From: Shimazuella soli
GTDB taxonomy: Bacteria > Bacillota > Bacilli > Thermoactinomycetales > Thermoactinomycetaceae
Assembly: GCF_022511585.1 (NCBI RefSeq)
Contig: NZ_JAKWBN010000010.1
Location: 1 to 64,000 of the forward strand
Length of the DNA stretch: 64,000 nt
Reading direction: 5' to 3'
Each line of letters starts with the position of its first letter. Within the stretch, counting starts at the first letter, position 1. This document shows positions 8,653 through 16,457 of this stretch, one piece after another. The position numbers and the translations under genes are program-made. The notes under the pieces are model-generated. The model was not told where the DNA came from, made no database searches, and saw nothing but the letters and a program-made list of their open reading frames with translations.

Positions 8653-11241
8653 CTACTTTGACTTCAATTTTTGTTGCAACGTTTGTAGAAATTGTAGAGA
8701 CTCCATAGGTGTATGCTCCAATAGATCCCAAGCTCGCAATTCTTTAGTAATTTCTTCTTCAATCGGGCTAACTTCCGGTAGAAATGAAAATAAAGTGAGT
8801 GGCTCTTCTTCTTTGGCGACTGCTACTTCAGATGTGTTTGACTCTTCTAAATGAGTAAGAATTTCTTTAGCTCGATCAATTACAGGAGCAGGCAGTCCTG
8901 CTAATTCCGCTACGTGTATCCCATAACTACGATCTGCGCCTCCTGGAACAATCCGATGCAAAAATACTACTTTCCCATCTTTTTCCACACATTTGGCATG
9001 TACATTTTTCAATTTAGGAAGTTCTGATTCTAGTTTGGTAAGTTCATGATAATGAGTGGAAAAAAGCGTTTTTGCACCTACTTCCTCGTGAACATATTCT
9101 ACTATTGCATGAGCCAAAGCCATCCCATCATAAGTAGAAGTCCCACGTCCAACCTCATCTAAAAGAATTAAGCTTTTCGGAGTAGCTTCTTGTAATGCTT
9201 CACATGTTTCCATCATTTCTACCATAAAGGTACTGTGACCTTGCGCCAGATCATCTGAAGCTCCTATACGAGTAAAGATCCGGTCAATCAAACCTACCTC
9301 TGCCTTTTCAGCAGGTACAAAGCATCCAATTTGAGCCATAATAGCAATAAGTGCTACTTGTCTCATATATGTGCTCTTCCCAGCCATATTAGGACCTGTA
9401 ATCATTAGTACTTGTCTTGTGTCTGAATCCAAATGAATATCGTTTGCTACGTAAGTTTCATATTGAGCTGCTTCTACTACAGGATGTCTGCCTTTTTGAA
9501 CATAAAACCGATCACTTTCTGTAATAATAGGACGAGTATATTGGTAGCGGATAGAAACGGTAGCATATGCATGTAGAACATCGATTTCTGCTATTTTTGC
9601 AGCTAAATTCTGTAAACGCACAACTTCATTAGAAATTGTATCCCTTACCTGCTTTAATGTTTCCATCTCTAATTCTAGTGATCTTTCGTTTGCATGTAAA
9701 ATAAGCTGTTCTTGTTCTTTTAAATCAGCTGTTATAAATCTTTCTGCATTTGCTAATGTTTGTTTACGAATGTATCCTTCTTCTGGTACAAGATGGAGAT
9801 TTGATTTGGTAATCTCCAAATAGTAACCAAAGATACGATTATAACCTACTTTTAACGATTTGATGCCAGTGCGTTTCCGTTCTTGTTCTTCTAATTTGGC
9901 AATCCAACCCTTCCCATTGCTCTGAATATGCCGAAGCTTGTCCAGCTCTTCATGATATCCTTCACGAATGACTCCTCCATCTTTTAAAGAAATAGGAGGA
10001 TCATCCACAATAGCAGATGCAATAAGTGCTTGTACACCTTGACAAGGATCGAGACTATCCGCCAAGCGATGTAAAACATCAGATGAAAAAGATGCAAGTT
10101 TCTCCTTGATCGTAGGTATTTCCTCTAGTGATTTTCTTAATTGATAGAGATCACGTGGTGAAGCCGATCCAAATGAAACACGAGCTGCTAACCGCTCTAA
10201 ATCATATACCCTTTTCAAATGATCGGTTAACTCTTCTAACAAAATCATCTCGTCTATAAACTGAGACACAATATTTTGTCGATGCATAATTTCCTTTTTA
10301 GAAAGTAAAGGCTTATCCAACCATTGTTTTAACATGCGACTCCCCATTGCTGTTGCCGTATGATCCAAATGAGCTAGTAAAGAACCTGTTCGTTTCTCAT
10401 TTTGAAGAGATCTCGTTAATTCCAGATTCCGGCGAGCTACCTCATCTAATAACATATAGGAATGAGCATGATAACGCCTCAATCGCTTAAGATGGCCCAA
10501 AGATCGTTTTTGAGTTTGTAATAAATACTGATAGACATAATGAAGTGTTCCCAGAAGCACAGAAGTATTGCAAACTTCATGTACATTCGGAAATTGTTCC
10601 TCCAACGATGAAACAGTATCTATATCATCAAATTCACTAACTACTATGCCTAAACGTTTACATTCATCATGTAGTAACGAGTTTGTAGCTAGCTCATGAA
10701 CCACTACTAATTCTTTGGGTTCAAAAGTTGCAATTTCGTCTAATACAGCCGGCAACGTCTGGTGTAACTCGCTTAAAAAACACTCTCCAGTTGAAAGATC
10801 CACAGCAGCTATTCCATAGCTACTTCCCTCTTGATACAGAGCAGTCAGAAAATGATTTTCTGTTGCTAATAGCATATTTTCTTCCATCACAGTCCCAGGA
10901 GTAATGACACGAATCACTTCTCGTCTCACAACACCTTTTGCTTGTTTTGGATTCTCTACTTGCTCACAAATTGCAACTTTGTGTCCTGCTGCTACTAACT
11001 TTTCTATGTATGCAGAAGCGGAGTGAAATGGAACTCCACACATAGGAATCTTTTCACTTGCTCCACCATCTCGAGCGGTTAACGTTATCTCTAAAATTTT
11101 GGAAGCTTTTTCAGCATCTTCAAAAAACAGTTCATAAAAATCCCCTAATCGAAAAAACAAAAAAGCATCCTGGTTTTTGTTTTTTATCGAAAGATACTGC
11201 TCAATCATGGGTGTATATCTAGCCAATCGTAAGTCCTCCAA
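8653..11241 (-). CDS. mutS: DNA mismatch repair protein MutS
   Basis: Mismatch sensor and ATPase of 862 residues. The mismatch-contacting FYE is present in RLGDFYELFFEDA near residue 35. The connector, lever and clamp domains follow. The ATPase has Walker A GPNMAGKST near 610, the signature region ASDDLAQGHSTFMVEM, Walker B LILLDEVGRGTST and the H-loop STHYHEL. No frameshift or missing motif is seen. The gene opens the mutS-mutL-methyltransferase-miaA-hfq series. The ATG ribosome site is GGAGGACTT. Confidence 0.97.
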   Translation of the reverse strand: MEDLRLARYTPMIEQYLSIKNKNQDAFLFFRLGDFYELFFEDAEKASKILEITLTARDGGASEKIPMCGVPFHSASAYIEKLVAAGHKVAICEQVENPKQAKGVVRREVIRVITPGTVMEENMLLATENHFLTALYQEGSSYGIAAVDLSTGECFLSELHQTLPAVLDEIATFEPKELVVVHELATNSLLHDECKRLGIVVSEFDDIDTVSSLEEQFPNVHEVCNTSVLLGTLHYVYQYLLQTQKRSLGHLKRLRRYHAHSYMLLDEVARRNLELTRSLQNEKRTGSLLAHLDHTATAMGSRMLKQWLDKPLLSKKEIMHRQNIVSQFIDEMILLEELTDHLKRVYDLERLAARVSFGSASPRDLYQLRKSLEEIPTIKEKLASFSSDVLHRLADSLDPCQGVQALIASAIVDDPPISLKDGGVIREGYHEELDKLRHIQSNGKGWIAKLEEQERKRTGIKSLKVGYNRIFGYYLEITKSNLHLVPEEGYIRKQTLANAERFITADLKEQEQLILHANERSLELEMETLKQVRDTISNEVVRLQNLAAKIAEIDVLHAYATVSIRYQYTRPIITESDRFYVQKGRHPVVEAAQYETYVANDIHLDSDTRQVLMITGPNMAGKSTYMRQVALIAIMAQIGCFVPAEKAEVGLIDRIFTRIGASDDLAQGHSTFMVEMMETCEALQEATPKSLILLDEVGRGTSTYDGMALAHAIVEYVHEEVGAKTLFSTHYHELTKLESELPKLKNVHAKCVEKDGKVVFLHRIVPGGADRSYGIHVAELAGLPAPVIDRAKEILTHLEESNTSEVAVAKEEEPLTLFSFLPEVSPIEEEITKELRAWDLLEHTPMESLQFLQTLQQKLKSK

Positions 11242-11347
11242 CCAATAAATTTCTCTTTAGTGTATCATAAAAATGCCCAACAGATTATGGCATAAAACAT
11301 AATGAATTAGAAATATCCTTGATGCCCACTTTGCATCAAGGATTTGG

Positions 11348-12700
11348 TTAATTTCTCTTGTATCCTTCCCGATAAGGCGGAAGTCTCCATGCTCTGCGAA
11401 AATCACGGGATTCATCCCAACTCTTCCCGCTCTGTAAATATTCAAAATAGGGATCTAAGTATTTTTCATATTGCGAGTAATCATCTAAGTCTTTCAATTC
11501 TTGAATAAGCAATGATGTCCAAAATCGAAAAGAATCTTTTTCCCCTTTATAATAAGCAATTTGAAGATCAGGGTTACTGAGTGGATTGAGTGTTAATTTT
11601 CGGTAATTCAATATGATGAGCTTAGCAACAGCTATAACACCTTTGGTAAGTGTAGGGGATACCAACCAACTGGGAGGAGTGCGATACTCAAAACCACCAT
11701 GATTTTTGATTCGATAGTCACCTAAATAGCCATATTTTGGCCTTCTGCTAATTCCTTTTTGATCTTCAACCATCATGAGAGGAAGAGTCAAATAATTGTC
11801 AAGTGCACGAAGCATTTCAAAATTAGGTTCTATTCCGCTAAAATGAATATGACCTCCAATAGGAAAACCAGAAAATGGCATAGCACCAGCTAACCAGCTA
11901 CATGGTATATGCGCAACTTTCCTAGCAGCATATGACAAACAATGGTATATGCGTTCTACCAAAATTTGTGGATCTGTCGAGGGACGCGGCCTTACTTCTA
12001 CTAATGGCTTGTGAGAACGGTTTTGCCCTAACCAAATGGCATCACAACCTACTTTCCCCCGTAACGGAAAGTATTTAGACGCAAGTATAATATTCCCGGT
12101 TTGAGAACGCATTACAAATTCAGGATCGGCACCAATCATTAATTCATTAGCAGATATGGTTGTGCGTGACTTTTCTTTATGTTGCTTAAATGCCTTTTCA
12201 TAAGCATCTAACATTGTTGAACTGAGTTTTGGGCTTGGATTTACTTTTCGAATCACAATATTTTTACCAGAGGCTATCCCACAAATTACAACTGCATAAT
12301 CAAGACCAAGTGCATATACGGCTCTTATCGACATATTCTGGACATTTTGCACTTCTTTTGATTTATCCGCAGTTATTGGAACTCGTTGATAACTTACTTG
12401 AGCTGGTCTTTTTTGTAACCATTGACCATCTGATTTTGAACAATACATAAATAGAACTTTGGTTTGACACACATACACGATATATTGTCTTATAATAAAG
12501 CCTCGGTCTTGAACAAGAATACCGTGTGCTCGTAAAACACGTTTTTTTGTAGCCTCATCTGCTACTCGTTCAACTTGTTGAGCTGGATTTAGCGTAATAT
12601 GCTCATTAAGTTGGGTAGTAGCAGATAATTTTCCATGTTCATCTAGTAATGATAATCCCTGTTTTTTCTCATATTCATCCCGCAGGGTAACGGCTCTCAT
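11348..12700 (-). CDS. Putative amidoligase, phiEco32-like COOH-NH2 ligase type 2
   Basis: About 450 residues. The pattern GADPEFVM (near 189), GGHIHFSG (near 282) and GGFEYRTPPSW (near 335) fits the COOH-NH2 ligase families of the glutamine synthetase/glutamate-cysteine ligase fold, which join an amine to a carboxylate with ATP. The first 180 residues are a separate, unrecognised region. ATG at 12700 is chosen over a TTG one codon earlier; a GGGGGAAGG ribosome site precedes it. The substrate is unknown. The position between cotE and mutS in a coat-gene setting suggests a role in coat cross-linking or peptide modification, but this is inference. Confidence 0.7.
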   Translation of the reverse strand: MRAVTLRDEYEKKQGLSLLDEHGKLSATTQLNEHITLNPAQQVERVADEATKKRVLRAHGILVQDRGFIIRQYIVYVCQTKVLFMYCSKSDGQWLQKRPAQVSYQRVPITADKSKEVQNVQNMSIRAVYALGLDYAVVICGIASGKNIVIRKVNPSPKLSSTMLDAYEKAFKQHKEKSRTTISANELMIGADPEFVMRSQTGNIILASKYFPLRGKVGCDAIWLGQNRSHKPLVEVRPRPSTDPQILVERIYHCLSYAARKVAHIPCSWLAGAMPFSGFPIGGHIHFSGIEPNFEMLRALDNYLTLPLMMVEDQKGISRRPKYGYLGDYRIKNHGGFEYRTPPSWLVSPTLTKGVIAVAKLIILNYRKLTLNPLSNPDLQIAYYKGEKDSFRFWTSLLIQELKDLDDYSQYEKYLDPYFEYLQSGKSWDESRDFRRAWRLPPYREGYKRN

Positions 12701-12807
12701 CAACCTTCCCCCTTCTTTGCCACTACCCTTAGTCTATGTAGTAACAGGTAGATAGGTTATTAAGAAAGCTTTGTTTATCTTTCCTATATTTACCCATGAA
12801 AAAGAAA

Positions 12808-12831
12808 AGAAGGCCTCTTCCTCCGCCTTCT
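12808..12831 (-). terminator. Terminator after cotE
   Basis: The stem AGAAGGC/GCCTTCT is extended by a GC-rich loop and followed by TTTTCTTTTT on the minus strand. Confidence 0.75.
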
Positions 12832-12837
12832 CTGGTA

Positions 12838-12865
12838 CCCCCAAAAAGGGGAAACTTTTTGGGGG
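12838..12865. repeat. Strong 11-bp hairpin next to the cotE stop
   Basis: CCCCCAAAAAG at 12838-12848 pairs perfectly with CTTTTTGGGGG at 12855-12865 around a 6-base loop. On the minus strand it immediately follows cotE and precedes the terminator at 12808-12831. It may be an accessory terminator or protect the 3' end of the cotE mRNA. Confidence 0.6.
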
Positions 12866-12867
12866 GA

Positions 12868-13443
12868 TTAATCTTCTAAATCATCAATGATCAAGTCTGG
12901 ATCCAACTCTTCAAATCCTTCCTCCCCATTTTGGGATTGGAAAACAAAATCTTTATCATCAATCTCTGCATATTCTGCTGGATAGCAGGCAACCGTAATT
13001 TTGGTTTCACCAACAAGTTCAACTGCAAACTCTTTCTCTACCCGAACGATCACCGCATCATTATTGGATGAAATGGATGCCTCTACACAATTTGGTGTTT
13101 GTGTAGCTGTAGCACTTACAGAAACACTTAATTCTCTCGTATGTGGGTCAAAATAACTGAGTGGAACTTGTTCCACATATCTTACTGTTTCTTTCATCAC
13201 ATCTGTTTTGGTGTTTCCTTTAGTGGAATACCAAATATTCACATCATAGCTTCCCTGTACTTCAATTGCTTCTCCAACTTTTGCAGATTCGTACTGATGA
13301 TTAATTACCCATGCCCCTAAAACATTGTGTACATTGTCAGGTGTTTCAATGGAATGAGTAACTTGCGAAAATTTTCGCCCTTTCCCAACTACCGCTTTTG
13401 TAATAACCTGACGATATTCCACTACTCTATCTGTATTTGGCAC
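12868..13443 (-). CDS. cotE: Outer spore coat morphogenetic protein CotE
   Basis: Organises assembly of the outer spore coat around the forespore. The N-terminal part (YRQVITKAVVGKGRKF, then LGAWVINHQYE, then VGEAIEVQGSYDVNIWYS) is the conserved CotE core. The last 25 residues are strongly acidic, as in B. subtilis CotE. Length 191 residues is usual. The start is GTG, with GGAGGAGGG seven bases upstream. Neighbours ymcA and miaB upstream and mutS downstream match the Bacillus order. Control by a sporulation sigma factor is likely, but no clear promoter was recognised in the 212-base gap to ymcA. Confidence 0.95.
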   Translation of the reverse strand: MPNTDRVVEYRQVITKAVVGKGRKFSQVTHSIETPDNVHNVLGAWVINHQYESAKVGEAIEVQGSYDVNIWYSTKGNTKTDVMKETVRYVEQVPLSYFDPHTRELSVSVSATATQTPNCVEASISSNNDAVIVRVEKEFAVELVGETKITVACYPAEYAEIDDKDFVFQSQNGEEGFEELDPDLIIDDLED

Positions 13444-13627
13444 CTAAATTCCCTCCTCCAACGGTCTTTCAAAACCAATGTATGCAGGGCATCTGCCTTG
13501 GGTGCTAAAAACCCATAGACTTTTTTAAAGCCGTACAAATGATTTTGATCTTATAACATGTATTACGCAAAAATAAGAAAAAAATGATACAAATGCGCAA
13601 ATTGTCTTTTCTTTTCTAATAAAAAAA

Positions 13628-13649
13628 CAGATAGGAAATTTCCTACCTG
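13628..13649 (-). terminator. Terminator after ymcA
   Basis: The near-perfect dyad CAGATAGGAAA/TTTCCTACCTG is followed by seven Ts on the minus strand, just past the ymcA stop. Confidence 0.75.
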
Positions 13650-13655
13650 CTCGAT

Positions 13656-14093
13656 TTAACCTGTTTTTTTATGTTTATTGCCACAACCACAAGCACCGCC
13701 ACTACCACAGCCACTTGCGACTACACCACCTGTCTCCACTTCTAGTTTTCCGGAAACAGTTTGAGCAATTACTTGTTGGATCATTTGTAGTAACTCATTC
13801 ATCTCTACCTGCCGTTGCTGATATTCCAACACAATAGGCATATGATCCAGTCTATCATTCAGTTCATCCAGTTCTTTTTCTAGTTGCATTCTGTACACTG
13901 TTTTCTCATAATGTTTGGCATGAACCAATTCTTTTTGTTTCTTTTTTATCGTTTCAATCAAGTTTTGCACAGATTGACTATTATTGACTTGTTGCTCCGC
14001 TATATGGAATCGCTCTACTTCAGAACTTGTACGTACTTTTTCAGCGAAAAGCTCAGCAGATTTCAAAACTGGATGTTCTAACATCTTATCCAC
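13656..14093 (-). CDS. ymcA: RicA/YmcA family regulator
   Basis: 145-residue Com_YlbF-family protein. In B. subtilis, YmcA (RicA) works with YlbF (RicF) and YaaT (RicT) in an iron-sulphur-bearing complex that affects RNase Y-dependent mRNA processing, biofilm formation and sporulation. The helical core covers residues 5-115 (KKKQKELVHAKHYEKT; VLEYQQRQVEMNELLQ). The C-terminal tail, GCGSGGACGCG, holds three cysteines that could take part in metal or cluster binding. It starts 5 bases after miaB. RNase Y is also encoded in this window. Confidence 0.85.
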   Translation of the reverse strand: MDKMLEHPVLKSAELFAEKVRTSSEVERFHIAEQQVNNSQSVQNLIETIKKKQKELVHAKHYEKTVYRMQLEKELDELNDRLDHMPIVLEYQQRQVEMNELLQMIQQVIAQTVSGKLEVETGGVVASGCGSGGACGCGNKHKKTG

Positions 14094-14098
14094 CCACC

Positions 14099-15571
14099 CT
14101 ATGCTACTGGAGATTTAGATATTTCTTCCACCCATTTGCCTTTCAATGTCCATGTCTGTGCTTTTTCAATAGAGACATAAACCATTTTTCCGATCAAATG
14201 TTTTGGCCCAACAAAATTAACTAATTTATTTGTTCTTGTTCTACCAGAGAGCACATCTGGATTTTTTTTACTTTCTCCTTCTACTAAAACTTCGACAACT
14301 CGGCCTTGTAATAAAGCATTTTTCTTTTTACTAATTTCATTTAGCACATCATTCAATTCAGCAAGACGACGTTTCTTGACTTCCATTGGTACATCGTCTT
14401 TCATTTTTGCTGCTGGAGTGCCATCTCTAGGTGAGTAGATGAATGTAAATGCCATATCATACTCTACCTCTTTTACCAAAGAAATAGTTTCAGCAAACTG
14501 CTCTTCCGTCTCTCCTGGAAATCCAACAATAATATCAGTAGTAAGCACAACGTCTGGAATAGCTTTTTTCAATTTCGCCACTAATTCCAGATAACGTTCC
14601 CTATCATATTTCCTTGCCATTAATTTTAACACTTCACTGCTTCCTGATTGAACAGGAAGATGAATGTGTTCCACTAAATTCCCTTTTTTGGCCAATACTT
14701 CAATCAAATGATCATCGAAATCTCTAGGATGACTAGTAGTAAAACGAACCCTAGGGATGCCAATTTTTCTTACATCATCCATCAGATCTCCAAAACGATA
14801 GGTGATATCATGAAAGTCTTTTCCATAGGCATTGACGTTTTGCCCGAGCAAAGTGATCTCTTGATAGCCAAGACGAGCCAAATCGCGAATCTCATTTAAT
14901 ACATCTTCAGGCCGGCGGCTGCGTTCTTTTCCTCGAGTGTATGGTACAATACAATACGTACAAAATTTGTCGCATCCATACATAATATTAACCCATGCCC
15001 GAAGTCCATCTGCACGTACTTTTGGCATGTTTTCTATGACATCGCCTTCTTTGGACCATACTTCCACTACCATTTCTTTGGACATCAATGCATTAAATAA
15101 AAGATATGGCAATCGATGTATATTATGAGTCCCAAAAATTAAATCTACGTGCTGATGCTTTTGCAAGATACGTGAAACAACAGATTCTTCTTGTGACATA
15201 CATCCACAAACGCCTAGTATAAGATCAGGTTTTTCCGTTTTTAAGGCTTTCAGACTGCCAATATGACCAAACACCTTATCTTCTGCATTCTCGCGGATTG
15301 CACAAGTGTTTAATAAAATAATATCTGCATCTTGATGAGATTCTGTTCGTGTATATGCCATTTGTTCTAATATCCCAGCAATGGTCTCACTATCGTGGAC
15401 ATTCATTTGACAGCCATATGTTTCAATCATGTACTTCTTACCTGATCCAATACCTTGCATCTCTTGTGGTATCTGATCGAATTGTAAAACTTGGATATCT
15501 TCTTTGCCCCGCTTTTTCGCTTCTTTCAAATCAGGAGCAATAAAATATTTGCTGTAATCTTTTCCACTCAC
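14099..15571 (-). CDS. miaB: tRNA-2-methylthio-N6-dimethylallyladenosine synthase MiaB
   Basis: Radical-SAM methylthiotransferase that converts i6A37 to ms2i6A37 in tRNA. The N-terminal UPF0004 domain has cysteines in [21 protein letters not shown] and [10 protein letters not shown] for the auxiliary cluster. The radical-SAM CxxxCxxC is in [17 protein letters not shown] near residue 200. The C-terminal TRAM domain follows. GTG at 15571 is preferred over a GTG three codons earlier, because GAGAGGGTGG then sits upstream at normal spacing; the length is then 490 residues. It heads the conserved miaB-ymcA-cotE series. Upstream lies about 470 bases without a gene, then the accessory island. Confidence 0.95.
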   Translation of the reverse strand: MSGKDYSKYFIAPDLKEAKKRGKEDIQVLQFDQIPQEMQGIGSGKKYMIETYGCQMNVHDSETIAGILEQMAYTRTESHQDADIILLNTCAIRENAEDKVFGHIGSLKALKTEKPDLILGVCGCMSQEESVVSRILQKHQHVDLIFGTHNIHRLPYLLFNALMSKEMVVEVWSKEGDVIENMPKVRADGLRAWVNIMYGCDKFCTYCIVPYTRGKERSRRPEDVLNEIRDLARLGYQEITLLGQNVNAYGKDFHDITYRFGDLMDDVRKIGIPRVRFTTSHPRDFDDHLIEVLAKKGNLVEHIHLPVQSGSSEVLKLMARKYDRERYLELVAKLKKAIPDVVLTTDIIVGFPGETEEQFAETISLVKEVEYDMAFTFIYSPRDGTPAAKMKDDVPMEVKKRRLAELNDVLNEISKKKNALLQGRVVEVLVEGESKKNPDVLSGRTRTNKLVNFVGPKHLIGKMVYVSIEKAQTWTLKGKWVEEISKSPVA

Positions 15572-15668
15572 GGTTTCCACCCTCTCTATATGGAATATCT
15601 ATTCAGATCAATGATTTCAGCGTTGTAACTTGACTATTATATCGGATATATGCATTTTCTTCAAATCG

Positions 15669-15975
15669 TTTGGATTGCAAACTTGTTTATTTTATTTTCT
15701 TTAAAAACAAAAATGTCATTTGGGATTCCTTTTGCTTATAAAACTAGCATCACTAATATAACAGCAGAATAAATCGTGAACTTTTAAAGAATAAATGACA
15801 CCATTAAACTTTCTTTTATAATATTTCGATCTCCTTTTACCATTTGTTAGCAATAATAATTATAACATCACTTCTATCACAGAAACGAATGGACCTAACT
15901 TACCTTTTTGTTCTCCTTTTAGAATAGTAGAGTTATTTATTCCTATTTTTTGATTTGGATGGCAAACCTGTTTAT
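15669..15975. repeat. 22-bp imperfect direct repeat flanking a gene-free stretch
   Basis: TTTGGATTGCAAACTTGTTTAT (22 bases, 15669-15690) recurs at 15954-15975 with two changes. The gap of about 260 bases, and the whole stretch 15572-16043, contains no convincing gene, only AT-rich sequence. It could be the scar of an earlier insertion at the island boundary. Confidence 0.4.
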
Positions 15976-16043
15976 AAAAAATTTTCTCGCATATTGAAAT
16001 ATAATTCGATATACTAAATTTAAGCAAGCGAGAGGAGAAATCC

Positions 16044-16337
16044 ATGATTGCTGACAATCACCCAAGTACAAGCACAGAGAATGAAATCCGCCTTCCCAAT
16101 GGAGGGTATCTCAGGTACACTCGTGAAGGTGTGGAGTACAAGGTCATCATTCCGGAGAAACGAATCTTCGGCATCCCTGTCAGGCGGCAGTCCACCCACA
16201 AAGGCAAGTATGAAAAGGCCTTCGTAGAGGAAGGGTGCATCACACTGGTGACAGAGAAAGACTGGTTCTACCACTTCGAAACCGAGATCCGATTCGATGA
16301 GAAGAGGATTCTCAGTGTGAAGGGTGATCGACTCTGA
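16044..16337 (+). CDS. Orphan protein, 97 residues, GC-rich gene
   Basis: Not recognised. The 97-residue product has no signal peptide or membrane segment and is rich in charged residues and beta-prone stretches (YKVIIPEKRIFGIPVRR; ITLVTEKDWFYHFETEIRF), suggesting a small soluble beta protein. ATG at 16044 follows GAGAGGAGA at about 6 bases, a good ribosome site. A possible -10 (TATACT) lies at 16010-16015. Codon use is rich in G and C in third positions, unlike all neighbours, which suggests recent transfer. A GC-rich hairpin follows the stop. It opens the accessory island and is divergent from miaB. Confidence 0.6.
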   Translation: MIADNHPSTSTENEIRLPNGGYLRYTREGVEYKVIIPEKRIFGIPVRRQSTHKGKYEKAFVEEGCITLVTEKDWFYHFETEIRFDEKRILSVKGDRL

Positions 16338-16354
16338 GCACTTGGGCGATAGCT

Positions 16355-16381
16355 CCCCGACCCACCAAAATCAGGTCGGGG
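16355..16381 (+). terminator. GC-rich hairpin after the orphan gene
   Basis: CCCCGACC at 16355-16362 pairs with GGTCGGGG at 16374-16381 around an 11-base loop. There is no T-run after it, which resembles terminators of high-GC bacteria and fits a foreign origin of the preceding gene. Confidence 0.5.
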
Positions 16382-16400
16382 GGCGCCTATGTTGCAAGTA

Positions 16401-16446
16401 AAAACACCCTTACCTCCTGAAATCATTTAAAGAAATAAGGGTATTT
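16401..16446 (-). terminator. Terminator after the rifampin phosphotransferase gene
   Basis: On the minus strand AAATACCCTTA pairs with TAAGGGTGTTT across a long loop and is followed by Ts. Confidence 0.6.
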
Positions 16447-16457
16447 ATACATATATC

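Noticed and set aside
13444-13655. Riboswitch or small RNA between cotE and ymcA
   Set aside because: Short dyads such as GGGT/ACCC occur, but no structure beyond chance and no recognised motif.
15860-16274. Minus-strand open frames around the GC-rich orphan gene
   Set aside because: They are antisense shadows of the plus-strand gene, with poor starts and no recognisable features.
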